From NCBI RefSeq assembly GCF_001742145.1, contig NZ_CP015749.1, positions 124,001 to 188,000 of the forward strand: DNA of 64,000 nt. Direction: 5' to 3'. The notes below the pieces were generated by a model that had not been told where the DNA came from, did not search any database, and saw only the letters and a program-made list of their open reading frames with translations. This stretch comes from Pectobacterium parmentieri. GTDB taxonomy: Bacteria > Pseudomonadota > Gammaproteobacteria > Enterobacterales > Enterobacteriaceae. Positions 50,201 to 60,015 of this stretch are shown here, piece by piece. The position numbers and the translations under genes were made by a program. Numbering within the stretch: position 1 is the stretch's first letter; each line of letters starts with the position of its first letter.

Positions 50201-51267
50201 GGCTGGCGGTGAACTTCAGCGGGATGTCGTCAACGCTGCAAGGCTTTTTGAAAACGAACAATGGGCAACTTAACCTCGGTGGGAATGCCGACTGGTCGCG
50301 GCCTGATGCCTGGCGTGCGCGAATTGCCGCGAAAGGCCAGAAGCTGCGGGTGACGATCCCACCGATGGCGCGGTTGGATGTTTCGCCGGATATTGTTTTT
50401 GAAGCTACGCCGCAGTTGTTTGCGCTAAACGGCTCAGTCAGCATCCCGTGGGCACGGATTGTGGTTAAAGACATGCCGGAAAGTGCCGTGGCGGTGTCAT
50501 CGGATGAAGTGATGCTGGATGCTCAGCGCCAGCCGTTGAAGAAAGCCAGTGCCGCGATTCCAATTAACAGCAATCTGACGATCCGCGTCGGTAATGATGT
50601 AACGCTGGATGCATTTGGGCTGGCCGCGCGCCTACAGGGTGACCTGAAAATGGTTCAGGATGAGCGCGGATTAGGGCTGAACGGCCAGATCGATATTCCG
50701 TCCGGCCGTTTTAAAGCGTATGGGCAGGATTTGATCGTTCGTAAAGGATTGATTTTGTTCTCTGGCCCGCCGGATCAGCCGATCCTGAATATCGAAGCCA
50801 TTCGTAACCCAGACAACACCGCTAATGATGTTATCGCCGGCGTGCGTGTCACCGGTATGGCCGCCACACCGAAGTTGGAAGTCTTCTCCGATCCGGCGAT
50901 GTCACAGCAGGAAGCGCTCTCTTATCTGTTGCGTGGGCAAGGTTTGGACAGTGGTGGAGCAGATAGCTCGGCGATGACCTCAATGTTAGTAGGTTTAGGG
51001 GTTGCACAAAGTGGTCAAGTTGTGGGTAAAATCGGCGAGGCCTTTGGCGTAAGTAATTTAGCTCTGGATACACAGGGTGTTGGCGATAATTCTCAGGTTG
51101 TCGTCAGCGGTTACGTCCTTCCGGGTCTGCAAGTGAAATATGGAGTTGGCATATTCGATTCTTTGGCAACGTTAACGCTGCGTTACCGCCTGATGCCAAA
51201 GCTATACTTGGAAGCGGTGTCTGGAATTAGCCAGGCATTAGATGTGCTCTATCAGTTTGAGTTCTAG
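47239..51267 (+). CDS. tamB: TamB, inner-membrane-anchored AsmA-like protein
   Basis: TamB spans the periplasm as a long beta-groove and, with TamA, acts in envelope biogenesis and phospholipid transport to the outer membrane. The 1342-residue protein has one N-terminal membrane anchor (residues ~35-57, [19 protein letters not shown]), a very long beta-rich body, and the conserved C-terminal DUF490 domain (~960-1342) with [20 protein letters not shown] and the end LDVLYQFEF. It is about 80 residues longer than E. coli TamB, in part from an alanine- and threonine-rich insertion near 250-290. The ATGA overlap with tamA implies coupled translation; ytfP follows after 2 bp. Confidence 0.94.
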   Translation: MMDDKNDNNAPVAVTEEKVAQDNVPTTPARKGRWWKRIGIGIVAFLLLLVVGVGLLVGTTPGLHLLLNTVARVVPGLDIASVSGGWRDLTLKNVSYEMPGVTVKSEEFHLSLALDCLRKSQLCINDLSANRIDVVVDTNALPASEEPTTPSEPVTEISAPFPISLRQLVLNGVQVTVDDTAISLGEFRTGMQWEGRSLTLLPTKISALLVALPKTPVNVLEDGKVTAAEMASVIKETAANVREAAEQGTSQTLHIDKVLEANNTVAAATTTTPIPTAKTDNASDKPAVPEKPLGERLSELFSKPLLADLPQFTLPLDLNIVEIHGEQLRLTGDQDILITNLFVQASTQQQHLRLDKLIVQSPQGGLNVRGEATLRDNWPVSLAANGVLNVEPLKGETLKLTVDGGLREQLNVALNLSGPQRAQLELQTKLAEAGLPLSLTLQTERVRWPLTGATQYQASNVRLRFNGKATDYALSLRGDLSGADIPPATLLLDGKGNEQQFTLGRLRLAALQGNADLSALIDWSKAISWRSELQLNGINTAKQWPEWPAKVDGKITTRGSVYGGSWQLQVPELRLDGNVKANKLAARGELRGNAAGQWTIPTLNLALGRNQLNVKGDLSDKWQLDADINAPSLDGMLPGLAGRAIGTLKLRGNLREPQMLADITASGLRWQAITISQVRVEGDVRSEQQIQGKLAVRLEALKQDGLNIALLTLDASGNEKQHQLRLAMLGEPVAGQLALSGSFDRQEQRWRGTLNNTRFDTPVGEWRLAQDMALDYQNTQQKITIGTHCWRNPNAELCVPKAIEAGPSGQASIRLNRFDLAMLKPFLTEDTVLAGTFTGGVDINWQAGQGLPQANVSLVGNGVSVRQQMQGNTLPIDFDTFTLNAGLDRGRAQLGWLMAIRENGRFSGDIQVTDPQGRRNLGGSVTINNISLALLNPALSKGEKAAGMLNANLRLAGDATRPQIFGQMVLERLDIDGNWMPIDLTNGRLAVNFSGMSSTLQGFLKTNNGQLNLGGNADWSRPDAWRARIAAKGQKLRVTIPPMARLDVSPDIVFEATPQLFALNGSVSIPWARIVVKDMPESAVAVSSDEVMLDAQRQPLKKASAAIPINSNLTIRVGNDVTLDAFGLAARLQGDLKMVQDERGLGLNGQIDIPSGRFKAYGQDLIVRKGLILFSGPPDQPILNIEAIRNPDNTANDVIAGVRVTGMAATPKLEVFSDPAMSQQEALSYLLRGQGLDSGGADSSAMTSMLVGLGVAQSGQVVGKIGEAFGVSNLALDTQGVGDNSQVVVSGYVLPGLQVKYGVGIFDSLATLTLRYRLMPKLYLEAVSGISQALDVLYQFEF

Positions 51268-51269
51268 CG

Positions 51270-51617
51270 ATGCGAATTATTGTTTACGGCAGTTTACGAC
51301 GCAAACAGGGAAATAGTCATTGGATGACGAATGCGCAATGGTTAGGGGATTGTCAGCTCGCTGGTTTCGAGCTGTACGATCTCGGCCATTATCCGGCTGT
51401 CGTCCCCGGCGATGGAGAAATCCATTGTGAGGTTTATCGCATTAGTTCGTCGATCCTGACGGAGCTGGATGCCTTAAAGCGGGACGGCCACGAATACCAG
51501 CGTGAGCTGATTTCCACTCCTCTGGGCAGTGCCTGGATCTACCTATATAAACACCCAACTGAAGGGTTGACGCGTATTGCCAGCGGTGACTGGTTGAAGC
51601 GTGATGAAGAGGCTTGA
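51270..51617 (+). CDS. ytfP: Gamma-glutamylcyclotransferase-fold protein YtfP
   Basis: A 115-residue cytoplasmic protein of the GGCT/BtrG fold; enzyme activity is not proven for YtfP. It begins MRIIVYGSLRRKQGNSHWM with the family YGSL motif and has YPAVVPGDGEIHCEVYRI and LDALKRDGHEYQRE, which supplies the conserved glutamate. It starts 2 bp after tamB and ends the tamA-tamB-ytfP unit, as in E. coli. Confidence 0.92.
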   Translation: MRIIVYGSLRRKQGNSHWMTNAQWLGDCQLAGFELYDLGHYPAVVPGDGEIHCEVYRISSSILTELDALKRDGHEYQRELISTPLGSAWIYLYKHPTEGLTRIASGDWLKRDEEA

Positions 51618-51652
51618 GATCGAGTAACCATCAAGTCATGGTCGACATAAAT

Positions 51653-51679
51653 AAAAACACCGCGTAATGCGGTGTTTTT
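51653..51679. terminator. Bidirectional terminator between ytfP and ppa
   Basis: AAAAACACCGC and GCGGTGTTTTT form a perfect 11-bp stem with a 5-base loop, giving T-runs on both strands between convergent genes. Confidence 0.92.
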
Positions 51680-51732
51680 GATCGTGCTATTTTTTGAGCA
51701 CGTCATGCTTTTGCTGGCGTATGGAGCGGCGC

Positions 51733-52263
51733 TTATTTGTTTTTTGCGCGCTCGAAGGAAGCAACGATTTCGGCTTTCGCCGCGGCAGCGTTATCCCAAC
51801 CGTCAACTTTCACCCACTTGCCTTTTTCCAGATCTTTGTAATGTTCAAAGAAGTGGCCGATCTGTGCACGCAGCAGCTCAGGCAGGTCGTTAACGTCTTT
51901 AATGTGATCGTATTCTTTGGTCAGCTTGCTGTGCGGAACGGCAACCAGCTTGGCATCTTCACCTGCTTCGTCACTCATTTTCAACACGCCAACAGGACGG
52001 CAACGGATCACGGAGCCAGGCTGCAACGGGTATGGGGTCGGAACCAACACGTCAACCGGGTCGCCATCCAGAGACAGCGTGTGGTTGATGTAACCATAGT
52101 TGCATGGGTAGAACATGGCGGTAGACATGAAACGGTCTACAAACAGCGCGCCAGTATCTTTATCAATTTCATATTTGATCGGATCGGCATTCGCGGGGAT
52201 CTCAATCACTACATAGATATCTTCTGGCAGATCTTTACCTGCCGGAACATCGTTCAGACTCAT
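51733..52263 (-). CDS. ppa: Inorganic pyrophosphatase
   Basis: Ppa hydrolyses pyrophosphate, pulling biosynthetic reactions forward; it is an essential cytosolic hexamer in E. coli. The 176-residue protein has [20 protein letters not shown] and the metal-binding signature DGDPVDVLV, then [27 protein letters not shown] precedes the ATG. It lies at the end of the ytf block as in E. coli, and is divergent from chemoreceptor 5. Confidence 0.97.
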   Translation of the reverse strand: MSLNDVPAGKDLPEDIYVVIEIPANADPIKYEIDKDTGALFVDRFMSTAMFYPCNYGYINHTLSLDGDPVDVLVPTPYPLQPGSVIRCRPVGVLKMSDEAGEDAKLVAVPHSKLTKEYDHIKDVNDLPELLRAQIGHFFEHYKDLEKGKWVKVDGWDNAAAAKAEIVASFERAKNK

Positions 52264-52409
52264 GTCAGTTTCCTTCTCTTAAAACCTGAAATAGCGTGGC
52301 CGTCATTATAGCCAAAAAGCGTTTAATGTCGCCGATTTTTAGCGTGCCGGGACGGGATGTACTGGCGCGAGCGGTTTAAGTAACAATACTTTCGTTACTA
52401 AAGTTTCTT

Positions 52410-52436
52410 TAAAGAAAGCGAACGTGCTACCGATAG
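52410..52436 (+). promoter_or_regulatory. Sigma-28 (FliA) promoter for chemoreceptor 5
   Basis: TAAAGAAA, an 11-bp spacer and ACCGATAG match TAAAGTTT-N11-GCCGATAA at 6 of 8 and 6 of 8 positions with exact spacing. A perfect TAAAGTTT also lies 11 bp further up but at the wrong distance. It sits 75 bp before the receptor start. Confidence 0.65.
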
Positions 52437-52511
52437 GAATATGATCTAGATCACGTTATGTGGAGCTTTTCTCCGCATTTATTTATCATTTGTAATGTCA
52501 GGGAAATGGAA

Positions 52512-54098
52512 ATGTTAAAAAACATCACAATCAAGACGAGCTTGATTGCTTTGTTGAGCATGATGGTGCTGCTCTTATTACTGGTATGCGGAATTGGCAT
52601 CACTTCCATCAATCAGGGGATCACGTCACTCACGACTATCGACAAGATTCAGGGAAAAGAAGTGACGGCGCTGGCAGGGAGCTACACGGCCTCTCTGCGT
52701 GCCAGAACGGGGGCAGCATTGGCCGCTCGTCAGATGGAAAACGGACTGACCGATCTCGCGAATGCGTCAGTGGCGCGAGCAGAAGCCTACACGGCACTTT
52801 CCCACCAAGAAATGGTGCGTTTTCTTTCCTATGGCACCGTAACGCAACGCGGTGCCAAAATGGCGGCAGAGGTTAAAAGCAACTACGAGCAATACATGAA
52901 TCTTGGCGTTCAGCCGATGGTCGATGCGCTGAAACGCGGCGATGTGAATGCCTATTACGTACTGTTGCAGGACGTGCTACCACCGCTTAGCGTTGAGATG
53001 GATAAGGTTGCGAACGAATTCCGCGACTTCGGCCTTGAAGTGGGGGAAAACATGCTTACAGAAGCAGAGCGCTTTGCGTTCGAGCGCCTGACGATCATCG
53101 GTATTGCCTGTCTATTCGTTCTACTGCTGGTGGTGGCTGCCTGGGTTGCCCTGAAACGTTCTATTTTGTCTCCGCTTGAAGAAACGGTCGAGCAGTTGGA
53201 GTTTATTGCCCGTGGCGATTTGACCCAGCCTATTGCCGATGGTGGCAATAATGAGATTGGTCGCCTGGTTCAGGCGATGAAGGCAATGCAGCATTCGTTA
53301 GCCACCGCTGTAGGCCGTGTCCGCGATGCGGGTATGCAGATCGATGTCGGTACGCGCGAGCTATCTTCCGGCAATACCCATCTGGCCGCCCGCACAGAAG
53401 AGTCCGCATCGTCATTGGAAGAAACTGCCGCCAGTATGGAGCAGTTGACCGCCACGGTGACGCTCAACGCCGAGAGTGCGGAACAAGCGCATACGCTGGC
53501 ACAAAATGTGTCAGACATTGCGAATAAAGGCAGCGATATGGTGGGGAACATGATTGAGAAAATGCAGATGATCTCCAGCAGCTCCGCACGTATTGGTGAT
53601 ATTTTGGCGGTGATTGATAGTATCGCGTTTCAGACCAATATTCTGGCGCTGAATGCGGCCGTTGAAGCCGCGCGGGCGGGTGAGCAGGGGCGGGGGTTTG
53701 CTGTGGTTGCGGGGGAAGTCCGTAATCTGGCGCAGCGCAGTGCGCAATCGGCGAAAGAGATCAAAACATTGGTGGAAGAATCCCAGTGCCGCGTCAGTGA
53801 AGGCACCGTGATGGCAAAAATGGCGGGCGAAACGATGGATGACGTCTCTGACGCTGTCGCGCGCGTGACGTCCCTGATGCGTGAGATCTCAACGGCAACG
53901 CGTGAGCAGAGCAATGGGATTGGGCAGGTGAATCTGGCGGTATCGCAGATGGATGAGGTCGCGCAGCAAAATGCGTCTCTGGTTGAAGAATCCGCGGCCG
54001 CCACGCGCTCATTAGAGGATCAGGCGCGTTTGCTGGCAGAGAGCATGGCGCAGTTTAAAGTGCAGTCGCAGGCATTTGCCGCCATCGGCCGATTCTAA
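52512..54098 (+). CDS. Methyl-accepting chemotaxis protein 5
   Basis: A chemoreceptor of 528 residues: membrane segment ~10-33, four-helix-bundle periplasmic sensor, second membrane segment (LTIIGIACLFVLLLVVAAWVAL, core IIGIACLFVLLLVVAAW), HAMP, and a signalling domain with the tip [20 protein letters not shown]. The start at 52512 (MLKNITIKTSL) is preferred because CAGGGAAATGGAA sits at good spacing; 52458 and 52506 are alternatives. The C-terminus FAAIGRF lacks the CheR-binding tail. It is a probable paralogue of chemoreceptor 2. It lies exactly at the junction between the ytf block and the plsY-hldE block, and a palindromic repeat begins at its stop codon. Confidence 0.93.
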   Translation: MLKNITIKTSLIALLSMMVLLLLLVCGIGITSINQGITSLTTIDKIQGKEVTALAGSYTASLRARTGAALAARQMENGLTDLANASVARAEAYTALSHQEMVRFLSYGTVTQRGAKMAAEVKSNYEQYMNLGVQPMVDALKRGDVNAYYVLLQDVLPPLSVEMDKVANEFRDFGLEVGENMLTEAERFAFERLTIIGIACLFVLLLVVAAWVALKRSILSPLEETVEQLEFIARGDLTQPIADGGNNEIGRLVQAMKAMQHSLATAVGRVRDAGMQIDVGTRELSSGNTHLAARTEESASSLEETAASMEQLTATVTLNAESAEQAHTLAQNVSDIANKGSDMVGNMIEKMQMISSSSARIGDILAVIDSIAFQTNILALNAAVEAARAGEQGRGFAVVAGEVRNLAQRSAQSAKEIKTLVEESQCRVSEGTVMAKMAGETMDDVSDAVARVTSLMREISTATREQSNGIGQVNLAVSQMDEVAQQNASLVEESAAATRSLEDQARLLAESMAQFKVQSQAFAAIGRF

Positions 54099-54204
54099 TA
54101 CCCCCGTCATACTTCAAGCTGCATGTGCGTTGGCGATACTCGGCTCATTTCTGAGCCTCACCCTAAAGGGCCGCCTGCCTGCAACTCGAATTATTTAGGG
54201 GATA
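54098..54204 (+). repeat. Interspersed palindromic repeat, copy B
   Basis: A 107-bp copy beginning at the last base of the chemoreceptor 5 stop codon. It reads CCCGTCATACTTCAAGCTGC, then ATGTGCGTTGGC, an internal CCCTAAAGGG palindrome and the end TGCAACTCGAATTATTTAGG. It is shorter than copies A and C because part of the middle is missing. Confidence 0.88.
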
Positions 54205-54213
54205 TCCCTCATA

Positions 54214-54244
54214 AAAAAATTCCCGTGAAAACGGGAATTTTTTT
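54214..54244. terminator. Bidirectional terminator, chemoreceptor 5 / plsY
   Basis: AAAAATTCCCGT, loop GAAA, and ACGGGAATTTTTTT form a strong hairpin with T-runs on both strands between convergent genes, directly after repeat copy B. Confidence 0.92.
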
Positions 54245-54254
54245 ACCTTACTTT

Positions 54255-54890
54255 TCACTCTTCGGGTGGCGTATTCTCGTCTTCCGGTTGCTTCTTCTTG
54301 CGCAACTTATCCCAGATTTTACTTTCCTGTCCGCGCCATAGGCGTTGGATATTGTCGTGGTGACGCATCAATATCAGGCAAGAGAGCATTGCGACGGGGA
54401 AAGTAAACTGGGGTTTGAACCACCAGACATAAAATGGTGCGATGAGCGCACTGACGATGGCACCGAGCGAGGAATAGCCGCTCAACAGTACGGTCAGTAG
54501 CCAGGTGCCGGTCATCAGGCCTGTCAAATCCCAACCGATAGGGGCAATGGCACCAAAAGCCGTTGCCACGCCTTTACCCCCACGAAAGTGGAAAAAGACG
54601 GGATAGATATGGCCGAGGCAGGCGGCGATGGCGGTTAACCCAAGGTACAGCGGAGCAACGCCGAGTGCGTAAGCCGCCCAGACGGGCAACATGCCTTTCA
54701 GAACGTCAAAAACCAACACGGTTGCTGCGGCCGCTTTACCGCCAATACGCAATACGTTAGTGGCCCCGGGATTGCCAGAACCATGTTGACGCGGGTCGGG
54801 CAGCCCAGCAATTCTGCAAAACAAAATCGCACTGGAAACAGAGCCACACAGATACGCGATTAACATCATACCAAGCGCGGTAACACTCAT
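54255..54890 (-). CDS. plsY: Glycerol-3-phosphate acyltransferase PlsY
   Basis: PlsY adds the first acyl chain to glycerol-3-phosphate from acyl-phosphate, starting phospholipid synthesis in the inner membrane. The 211-residue protein has about five hydrophobic segments and the three conserved loops [24 protein letters not shown] and HHDNIQRL. The start at 54890 ([17 protein letters not shown]) matches E. coli; a longer frame adds 30 unmatched residues. It is divergent from folB across about 107 bp, as in E. coli. Confidence 0.95.
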   Translation of the reverse strand: MSVTALGMMLIAYLCGSVSSAILFCRIAGLPDPRQHGSGNPGATNVLRIGGKAAAATVLVFDVLKGMLPVWAAYALGVAPLYLGLTAIAACLGHIYPVFFHFRGGKGVATAFGAIAPIGWDLTGLMTGTWLLTVLLSGYSSLGAIVSALIAPFYVWWFKPQFTFPVAMLSCLILMRHHDNIQRLWRGQESKIWDKLRKKKQPEDENTPPEE

Positions 54891-54997
54891 AACGCCATTC
54901 CGTTTAATAAGGGTCGTTTTACTCTTCTCATCTGTGGATAATACGCACATTCCGTCGGAAGTGGTATCCGACAGCGACAAAAACAGAGAACGGCGTG

Positions 54998-55351
54998 ATG
55001 GATATCGTATTTATTGAAGAACTTACTGTAATCACTACCATTGGTGTTTACGATTGGGAACAGACTATCCAGCAGAAGCTGGTGTTCGATATCGAAATGG
55101 GCTGGGATAACCGTCAGGCAGCAGCCAGTGACGATGTTAATGACTGCCTTAGCTATGCCGATGTCAGCGATGCGGTGATTGGCCATGTGGCGAACCAGCG
55201 TTTTGCTCTGGTGGAACGTGTTGCTGAAGAAGTCGCACACATGCTGATGCAGCGCTTCTCGATCCCCTGGCTGCGCATCAAGCTCAGCAAGCCAGGCGCG
55301 GTGGCGCAGGCACGTCAGGTTGGTGTCATTATCGAACGCGGTACGCGATAA
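54998..55351 (+). CDS. folB: Dihydroneopterin aldolase
   Basis: FolB splits 7,8-dihydroneopterin to 6-hydroxymethyl-dihydropterin and glycolaldehyde in folate synthesis. The 117-residue protein starts [20 protein letters not shown] and has [11 protein letters not shown] and the substrate-site region [12 protein letters not shown], then KLSKPGA. The ATG at 54998 aligns with E. coli; a GTG one codon earlier is possible. It is divergent from plsY and followed by a terminator. Confidence 0.94.
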   Translation: MDIVFIEELTVITTIGVYDWEQTIQQKLVFDIEMGWDNRQAAASDDVNDCLSYADVSDAVIGHVANQRFALVERVAEEVAHMLMQRFSIPWLRIKLSKPGAVAQARQVGVIIERGTR

Positions 55352-55424
55352 ATCTGATTTAACCGAATAAATACTGATTTACGTGCAACTAAATCGTAAC
55401 CCAAATAGTCTATAAGCCACTTGT

Positions 55425-55456
55425 AGCGGCTCGCGAAAGTACGCGGCCGCTTTTTT
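55425..55456 (+). terminator. Terminator of folB
   Basis: AGCGGC-T-CGCG and CGCG-GCCGCT form a 10-bp stem with one bulged base and a 6-base loop, followed by TTTTT. Confidence 0.9.
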
Positions 55457-55498
55457 ATGGGCTGCATTTTTGTTTTTATTAGAGGCAAGGATTTTTAG

Positions 55499-56317
55499 AT
55501 GACTGACCTGCATTCGCTGCTAATCGCATTTATTCTTGGCGTGGTCGAAGGGCTGACCGAGTTTTTGCCCGTATCGTCTACGGGGCATATGATTATTGTT
55601 GGTCACTGGCTAGGGTTTGTTGATGAAAAAGCCAAGACGTTTGAAGTGATCATCCAGCTTGGCTCGATTCTGGCTGTTGTCGTCGTGTTCTGGCGTCGTC
55701 TCTTTGGCCTGATTGGGATCCACTTCGGCAAGGTGCCACATGAGGGGCATACGGCTGGCCGACTGAAGCTGACGCACATCTTGCTGGCCATGATCCCCGC
55801 AGTGGTGCTTGGGCTGATTTTCCACGACGTGATCAAATCGTTATTTTATCCACAAAACGTGATGTATGCGCTGGTGATCGGTGGCTTCCTGCTGTTAGCG
55901 GCTGAATGGCTCAAGCCTAAAAAACCACGTGCCGTCGGGCTGGATGACATTACGCATCGTCAGGCGTTTATGATTGGCTGTTTTCAATGCCTGGCGCTGT
56001 GGCCCGGTTTTTCACGCTCGGGGGCAACGATTTCTGGTGGGATGCTGATGGGTGTAAGCCGTTATGCGGCTTCTGAGTTCTCTTTTATTCTGGCGGTTCC
56101 CATGATGATGGGGGCGACCGTTCTGGATCTGTATAAAAGCTGGCACTTCCTGTCGTTGGCTGACGTGCCGATGTTTGCCGTGGGCTTCGTGACGGCGTTT
56201 GTCGTGGCGCTGATTGCGATTAAAACTTTCCTGAAAATCATCAAACGCATCTCGTTTGTCCCCTTCGCGATTTACCGTTTTATCGTCGCGGGCGTGGTTT
56301 ACATGGTCTTTATGTAA
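55499..56317 (+). CDS. uppP: Undecaprenyl-diphosphatase (bacitracin resistance)
   Basis: UppP (BacA) dephosphorylates undecaprenyl pyrophosphate, regenerating the lipid carrier for peptidoglycan and other envelope polymers; overproduction gives bacitracin resistance. The 272-residue protein is an integral membrane protein with the two catalytic motifs [15 protein letters not shown] and [14 protein letters not shown]. It follows folB, as in E. coli, but with a terminator between, so it has its own promoter. Confidence 0.96.
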   Translation: MTDLHSLLIAFILGVVEGLTEFLPVSSTGHMIIVGHWLGFVDEKAKTFEVIIQLGSILAVVVVFWRRLFGLIGIHFGKVPHEGHTAGRLKLTHILLAMIPAVVLGLIFHDVIKSLFYPQNVMYALVIGGFLLLAAEWLKPKKPRAVGLDDITHRQAFMIGCFQCLALWPGFSRSGATISGGMLMGVSRYAASEFSFILAVPMMMGATVLDLYKSWHFLSLADVPMFAVGFVTAFVVALIAIKTFLKIIKRISFVPFAIYRFIVAGVVYMVFM

Positions 56318-56340
56318 GTCTGAGAGAGTTAGATAGAGGA

Positions 56341-56367
56341 GAGGCCGCGCTAATGCGTGGCCTCTTT
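56341..56367. terminator. Terminator between uppP and cca
   Basis: GAGGCCGCGC and GCGTGGCCTC pair (one G-T) over a TAAT loop, followed by TTTGTTTT on the plus strand. It separates two convergent genes. Confidence 0.85.
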
Positions 56368-56370
56368 GTT

Positions 56371-57615
56371 TTAGGATGTTGCCGATACATCAGGCTGTTG
56401 TGCTTTCCACTCTGCTAGAGCGTGAATACGGCGGCGAGCCAGTTCATTGCGCACGCCAATTCCCTTAAAACCATCGGCGACGACGCTTGCACTGCTGACC
56501 AAGGCGGCGACGCGGAAGGCTTCACGCAGGTAATCGCCTTGTGGATAAGGGTTCTCTTCAAAACCGGCCCGCCCTCTGGCATCGGCCTCGCTAGTCAGTG
56601 CTAACTGCTCCAGACGCTGCGGCTTGCGCCAGACGTCAATTGCATCAAATAACTTCAGCAGGGTTTTGGGTTGCAGTACCTGCACGGTATGAACCAGGTC
56701 ATGGTATTCCGCAACCAGCTTCGCCAGATCGCGAATGGGGTTAGGCACACGCAGGCGCTGGCACAGGGCTTCAACCAGTTTGACACCCGCAGGGCCGTGC
56801 CCATGATGCCGTGGCCACAGTTCAGGCGGCGTTAGCCCTTTTCCCACATCGTGACACAGTGTGGCAAAACGCACGTCAATTTCTGGGCTGAGGCGCGCGG
56901 CCATTGCTACTGTCATCATGGTATGAATGCCAGTATCGATTTCCGGGTGCCATTTGGCAGGAGCGGGTACGCCATAAAGATTATCGACTTCAGGGAACAG
57001 CACGGCTAGCGCGCCGCAGTCACGCAGTACCTGAAAATAGACATCTGGCGACGACGTACAGAGTGCTTTTTCCGTCTCTTTCCAGACGCGTTCTGGCGTC
57101 AGGTAAGCCAGTTCGCCCTCATGCACCATTTTTTGCATCAGCGCCATGGTTTCTTCTGCAATCTGGAAGCCGAGATGGGCAAAACGTGCGGCAAAACGGG
57201 CGACACGCAGGACGCGTAACGGATCTTCGCCAAACGCGTCAGAGACATGGCGCAGTACGCGGTTTTCGAGATCGCGACGACCGTGATAAGGATCGATCAG
57301 CTCGCCTTGCTCTGTACGGGCAATGGCATTGATGGTCAAATCGCGGCGGAGTAAATCCTGCTCTAACGTGACATCCGGTGCGGCATGACAGACAAATCCA
57401 GTATAGCCTTTGCCGGATTTGCGCTCGGTTCGTGCGAGGGCATATTCATCGTGGCTAACGGGATGTAAGAAAACGGGAAAATCCTTTCCAACCTGCTGGT
57501 AACCCTGCGCAAGCAGATGTTCCGGCGTAGCGCCGACCACCACCCAATCTTTTTCGGTGACGGGTAAACTCAGCAGGCTGTCCCGAACAGCGCCGCCGAC
57601 AAGGTAAATCTTCAA
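56371..57615 (-). CDS. cca: Multifunctional CCA tRNA nucleotidyltransferase
   Basis: Cca adds or repairs the 3' CCA of tRNAs without a template and also carries phosphohydrolase activity in its HD domain. The 414-residue protein begins [20 protein letters not shown], with EKDWVVVGA and the catalytic [10 protein letters not shown] region. The C-terminal HD domain shows [11 protein letters not shown] and [12 protein letters not shown]. The start is TTG at 57615 with AGGAGCCCGACG before it (E. coli uses GTG at this site). It lies between uppP and ygiM as in E. coli. Confidence 0.95.
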   Translation of the reverse strand: MKIYLVGGAVRDSLLSLPVTEKDWVVVGATPEHLLAQGYQQVGKDFPVFLHPVSHDEYALARTERKSGKGYTGFVCHAAPDVTLEQDLLRRDLTINAIARTEQGELIDPYHGRRDLENRVLRHVSDAFGEDPLRVLRVARFAARFAHLGFQIAEETMALMQKMVHEGELAYLTPERVWKETEKALCTSSPDVYFQVLRDCGALAVLFPEVDNLYGVPAPAKWHPEIDTGIHTMMTVAMAARLSPEIDVRFATLCHDVGKGLTPPELWPRHHGHGPAGVKLVEALCQRLRVPNPIRDLAKLVAEYHDLVHTVQVLQPKTLLKLFDAIDVWRKPQRLEQLALTSEADARGRAGFEENPYPQGDYLREAFRVAALVSSASVVADGFKGIGVRNELARRRIHALAEWKAQQPDVSATS

Positions 57616-57686
57616 CGTCGGGCTCCTGAATCAATAACTAATGTTTCACAACATACTACCATCTTTATGCTGTCGCGTTGGCCACA

Positions 57687-57713
57687 GAAAAAAATGCCTG
57701 CAAGAAGCAGGCA
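57687..57713 (-). terminator. Terminator of ygiM
   Basis: On the minus strand TGCCTGC, loop TTCTT and GCAGGCA are followed by TTTTTTT, 10 bp after the ygiM stop. Confidence 0.92.
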
Positions 57714-57723
57714 CGTATTCCAA

Positions 57724-58344
57724 TCAGTTCATCCAACGGTCATTTTTCTTTTTGCGAGGGATGATGTGCGGCAGCAACAGGCCTAGCAGCAAGCCGATAC
57801 CCGCAACACCGCCGCCATACATAAACCACTGTAGAATGATGGTGCGCTGCTTATCATCAAGCTGGACATTCGCCGCACTGACTTTTTTCTGTGCGACGAT
57901 AAGCTGATTTTTCAGATCCTGATTTTCCTGACGTAATCCATTGATAATATTATCGCTGGCCGCCACTTTTTGCTGCATGTCAGCGGTGCGCTGGTTCCAA
58001 GTCTGATCGATATTATTCAGCTTGTCAGTCAGGTCTTTTACCTGTTTTTCCAGTTCCGGCACCCGTGTGCGCAGGCTTGGCGTATTGCTAAGCTGGTCGA
58101 GAGGGATCCAGGTGGTACGGTTTTTATCATCACGGATCTGTGCATAACCCGCGCTTTCATTGACGCTGAGTAGCGTGACCTCAGTGCCAGCATTCACTGT
58201 ACCGACGATACGATATTGATTGCCCGGCCCGCTGTGGACATACGTTAATAACTCATCGGAAATGTAGCGTTTTTCTTCCGCCTGTGCGGTCCAACTCAGG
58301 GTGAGAGAAAACAAAGTGAAACAGAGTAAGCCTAATTTCTGCAT
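57724..58344 (-). CDS. ygiM: SH3-domain membrane protein YgiM
   Basis: A 206-residue envelope protein of unknown function (TIGR04211 family). It has a signal peptide (LGLLCFTLFSLTLSWTAQA), a bacterial SH3 domain at ~24-88 (RYISDELLTYVHSGPGNQYR), a coiled coil (~95-160, LEKQVKDLTDKLNNI...) and one C-terminal membrane segment (MYGGGVAGIGLLLGLLL) followed by a basic tail. The layout and length equal E. coli YgiM. It is divergent from ygiF across 287 bp that show no other feature. Confidence 0.9.
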   Translation of the reverse strand: MQKLGLLCFTLFSLTLSWTAQAEEKRYISDELLTYVHSGPGNQYRIVGTVNAGTEVTLLSVNESAGYAQIRDDKNRTTWIPLDQLSNTPSLRTRVPELEKQVKDLTDKLNNIDQTWNQRTADMQQKVAASDNIINGLRQENQDLKNQLIVAQKKVSAANVQLDDKQRTIILQWFMYGGGVAGIGLLLGLLLPHIIPRKKKNDRWMN

Positions 58345-58631
58345 AAGATCATCATGTTGCGTTAATGGTGGTCTGATAGTAGAGGCTTAAGTCTGACGAG
58401 GCAATGTATAAACCGAAATGAGAACAGTCTTACTCTTGGCTGGCATGAGCCTTAGAAGACAATGCACTTTGTTTTTCAATAGAGGGAAGTCGTGTAGCTG
58501 ATGGCAAGTTTGCATAAGAAATGCGCGCTTGTTCGCAGGTGAAAAAGAGTGTGTGTGGTAAGGGTAGTAAGGTGAAGTAAAATGTTATTTACTGACATAA
58601 TAATGAACGCGATCTTGGTGTTGTGAATGCT

Positions 58632-59963
58632 ATGAGTGAAGAAATTGAGCTGAAGTTTATTGTTCATCCTGACAGCGTTGAATCGCTGCTGACGCAATTG
58701 GCTGAATGGGAGAGTGATTACAGCCAGTATGAGCATATGCGTGCTCAGCGTCTGAGCAATGTCTACTATGAAACTGCAGATAACTATCTGCGTCGTAATG
58801 GCATTGGCCTGCGTATTCGCGGCGAGAATGAACACTACGAAATGACGGCGAAAACGGCGGGTAAGGTGATTGGTGGGTTGCACCAACACCCTGAGTATAA
58901 CATTGCGCTGGAGAAAGCCGAGTTGGATCTCAGCCTGTTTCCTGCGGAAGTCTGGCCGGAAGATTGCGATATTGAGGCGCTGCAACCTTCACTTACTCCA
59001 CTGTTTAGTACGGATTTTACGCGTGAGAAGTGGGTATTTACTTACTACCAAAGCGTGATTGAGGTTGCATTAGACCGCGGCGAAATCCGTGCCGGCGATC
59101 TGACTGAGCCGCTGTGCGAACTGGAGATGGAACTTAAGTTAGGGCAAACCACACATCTGTTGGCCTTGGCAAAAGAAATCGCGGAGTTTGGTGGTATGCG
59201 GCAGGGCAGCCTCAGTAAGGCGGCACGCGGATACCATCTGGCTAAAGGTAATCCTGTGCGCGAATGTCTTCCGCTCAATACATTGGTCGTGGATGCAAAA
59301 ACCAACATCGATCAGGCCATCCGCGCGGCGCTAGAATTGGCGTTGGCTCACTGGCAATACCATGAAGAACTGTGGGTAAGAGGAGATACCTCTGCTCGTG
59401 ACGCTATGCCACAGGCCAGCGCGCTGATGCGCGAAATGCTGGTACTGGTGGGGGGTGTGGTGTTACGTAAGGTCACCACGCTTTTCCGCTCTGCACTCGC
59501 CACGCTGGAAAACCGGCTACAAGGCCCCGGTGGAGCGGAAATCTGTTATAGCGCCGACTACCTGCAAAGTAAGTTAGTACTGACTTCGTGGCTAGTCGAA
59601 TCAGGCTGGCGCGACTATATGGATAATAAAGATCGCATTAAGCTTCAGGGATCGTTCAAACGCTTTGCCGACATTATGCTAAGCCGTAGCACGGCAGAGC
59701 TGAAAAGCGCCTTTTCCTCTACTTTGACGGAGGCGCAGTACGAGCAACAAATCCCTCGTCTTCAACGTAATCTCTGTGCATTTCTCCTCTTATCTGGTGC
59801 TTATCCGGCAGAGCAAGTAGAAGCCTACGTTGAGCACTGGCGGGCGTTACTACAGGAGGTTGAGCGGCTTGCTGCCGGGCAGGCTCCTTCTGTCTATCTG
59901 GAAGCCCAGCGTAAAGCCGTGCTGACTTTGTCTCCGTTCTGGTTACATAGCGGCGGACAGTAA
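58632..59963 (+). CDS. ygiF: Inorganic triphosphatase YgiF (CYTH-CHAD)
   Basis: YgiF hydrolyses inorganic triphosphate. The 443-residue protein has an N-terminal CYTH tunnel domain with the signature EIELKF followed by RIRGENEHYEMTAKT and ELEMELKLG, and a C-terminal CHAD helical domain (~215-440) rich in conserved histidines and basic residues, thought to bind polyphosphate. The ATG at 58632 (MSEEIELKF) aligns with E. coli; a GTG at 58623 is possible. It precedes glnE by 52 bp, as in E. coli, and the two may be co-transcribed. Confidence 0.94.
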   Translation: MSEEIELKFIVHPDSVESLLTQLAEWESDYSQYEHMRAQRLSNVYYETADNYLRRNGIGLRIRGENEHYEMTAKTAGKVIGGLHQHPEYNIALEKAELDLSLFPAEVWPEDCDIEALQPSLTPLFSTDFTREKWVFTYYQSVIEVALDRGEIRAGDLTEPLCELEMELKLGQTTHLLALAKEIAEFGGMRQGSLSKAARGYHLAKGNPVRECLPLNTLVVDAKTNIDQAIRAALELALAHWQYHEELWVRGDTSARDAMPQASALMREMLVLVGGVVLRKVTTLFRSALATLENRLQGPGGAEICYSADYLQSKLVLTSWLVESGWRDYMDNKDRIKLQGSFKRFADIMLSRSTAELKSAFSSTLTEAQYEQQIPRLQRNLCAFLLLSGAYPAEQVEAYVEHWRALLQEVERLAAGQAPSVYLEAQRKAVLTLSPFWLHSGGQ

Positions 59964-60015
59964 CCGTTAACTGCCGCTTGTCAGTGAGGATAGGCGGCGC
60001 ATCAAGGGAACCCCC

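Noticed and set aside
58476-58985. 169-codon minus-strand ORF in the ygiM-ygiF region
   Set aside because: Mostly antisense to ygiF; no recognisable domain and no supporting start.
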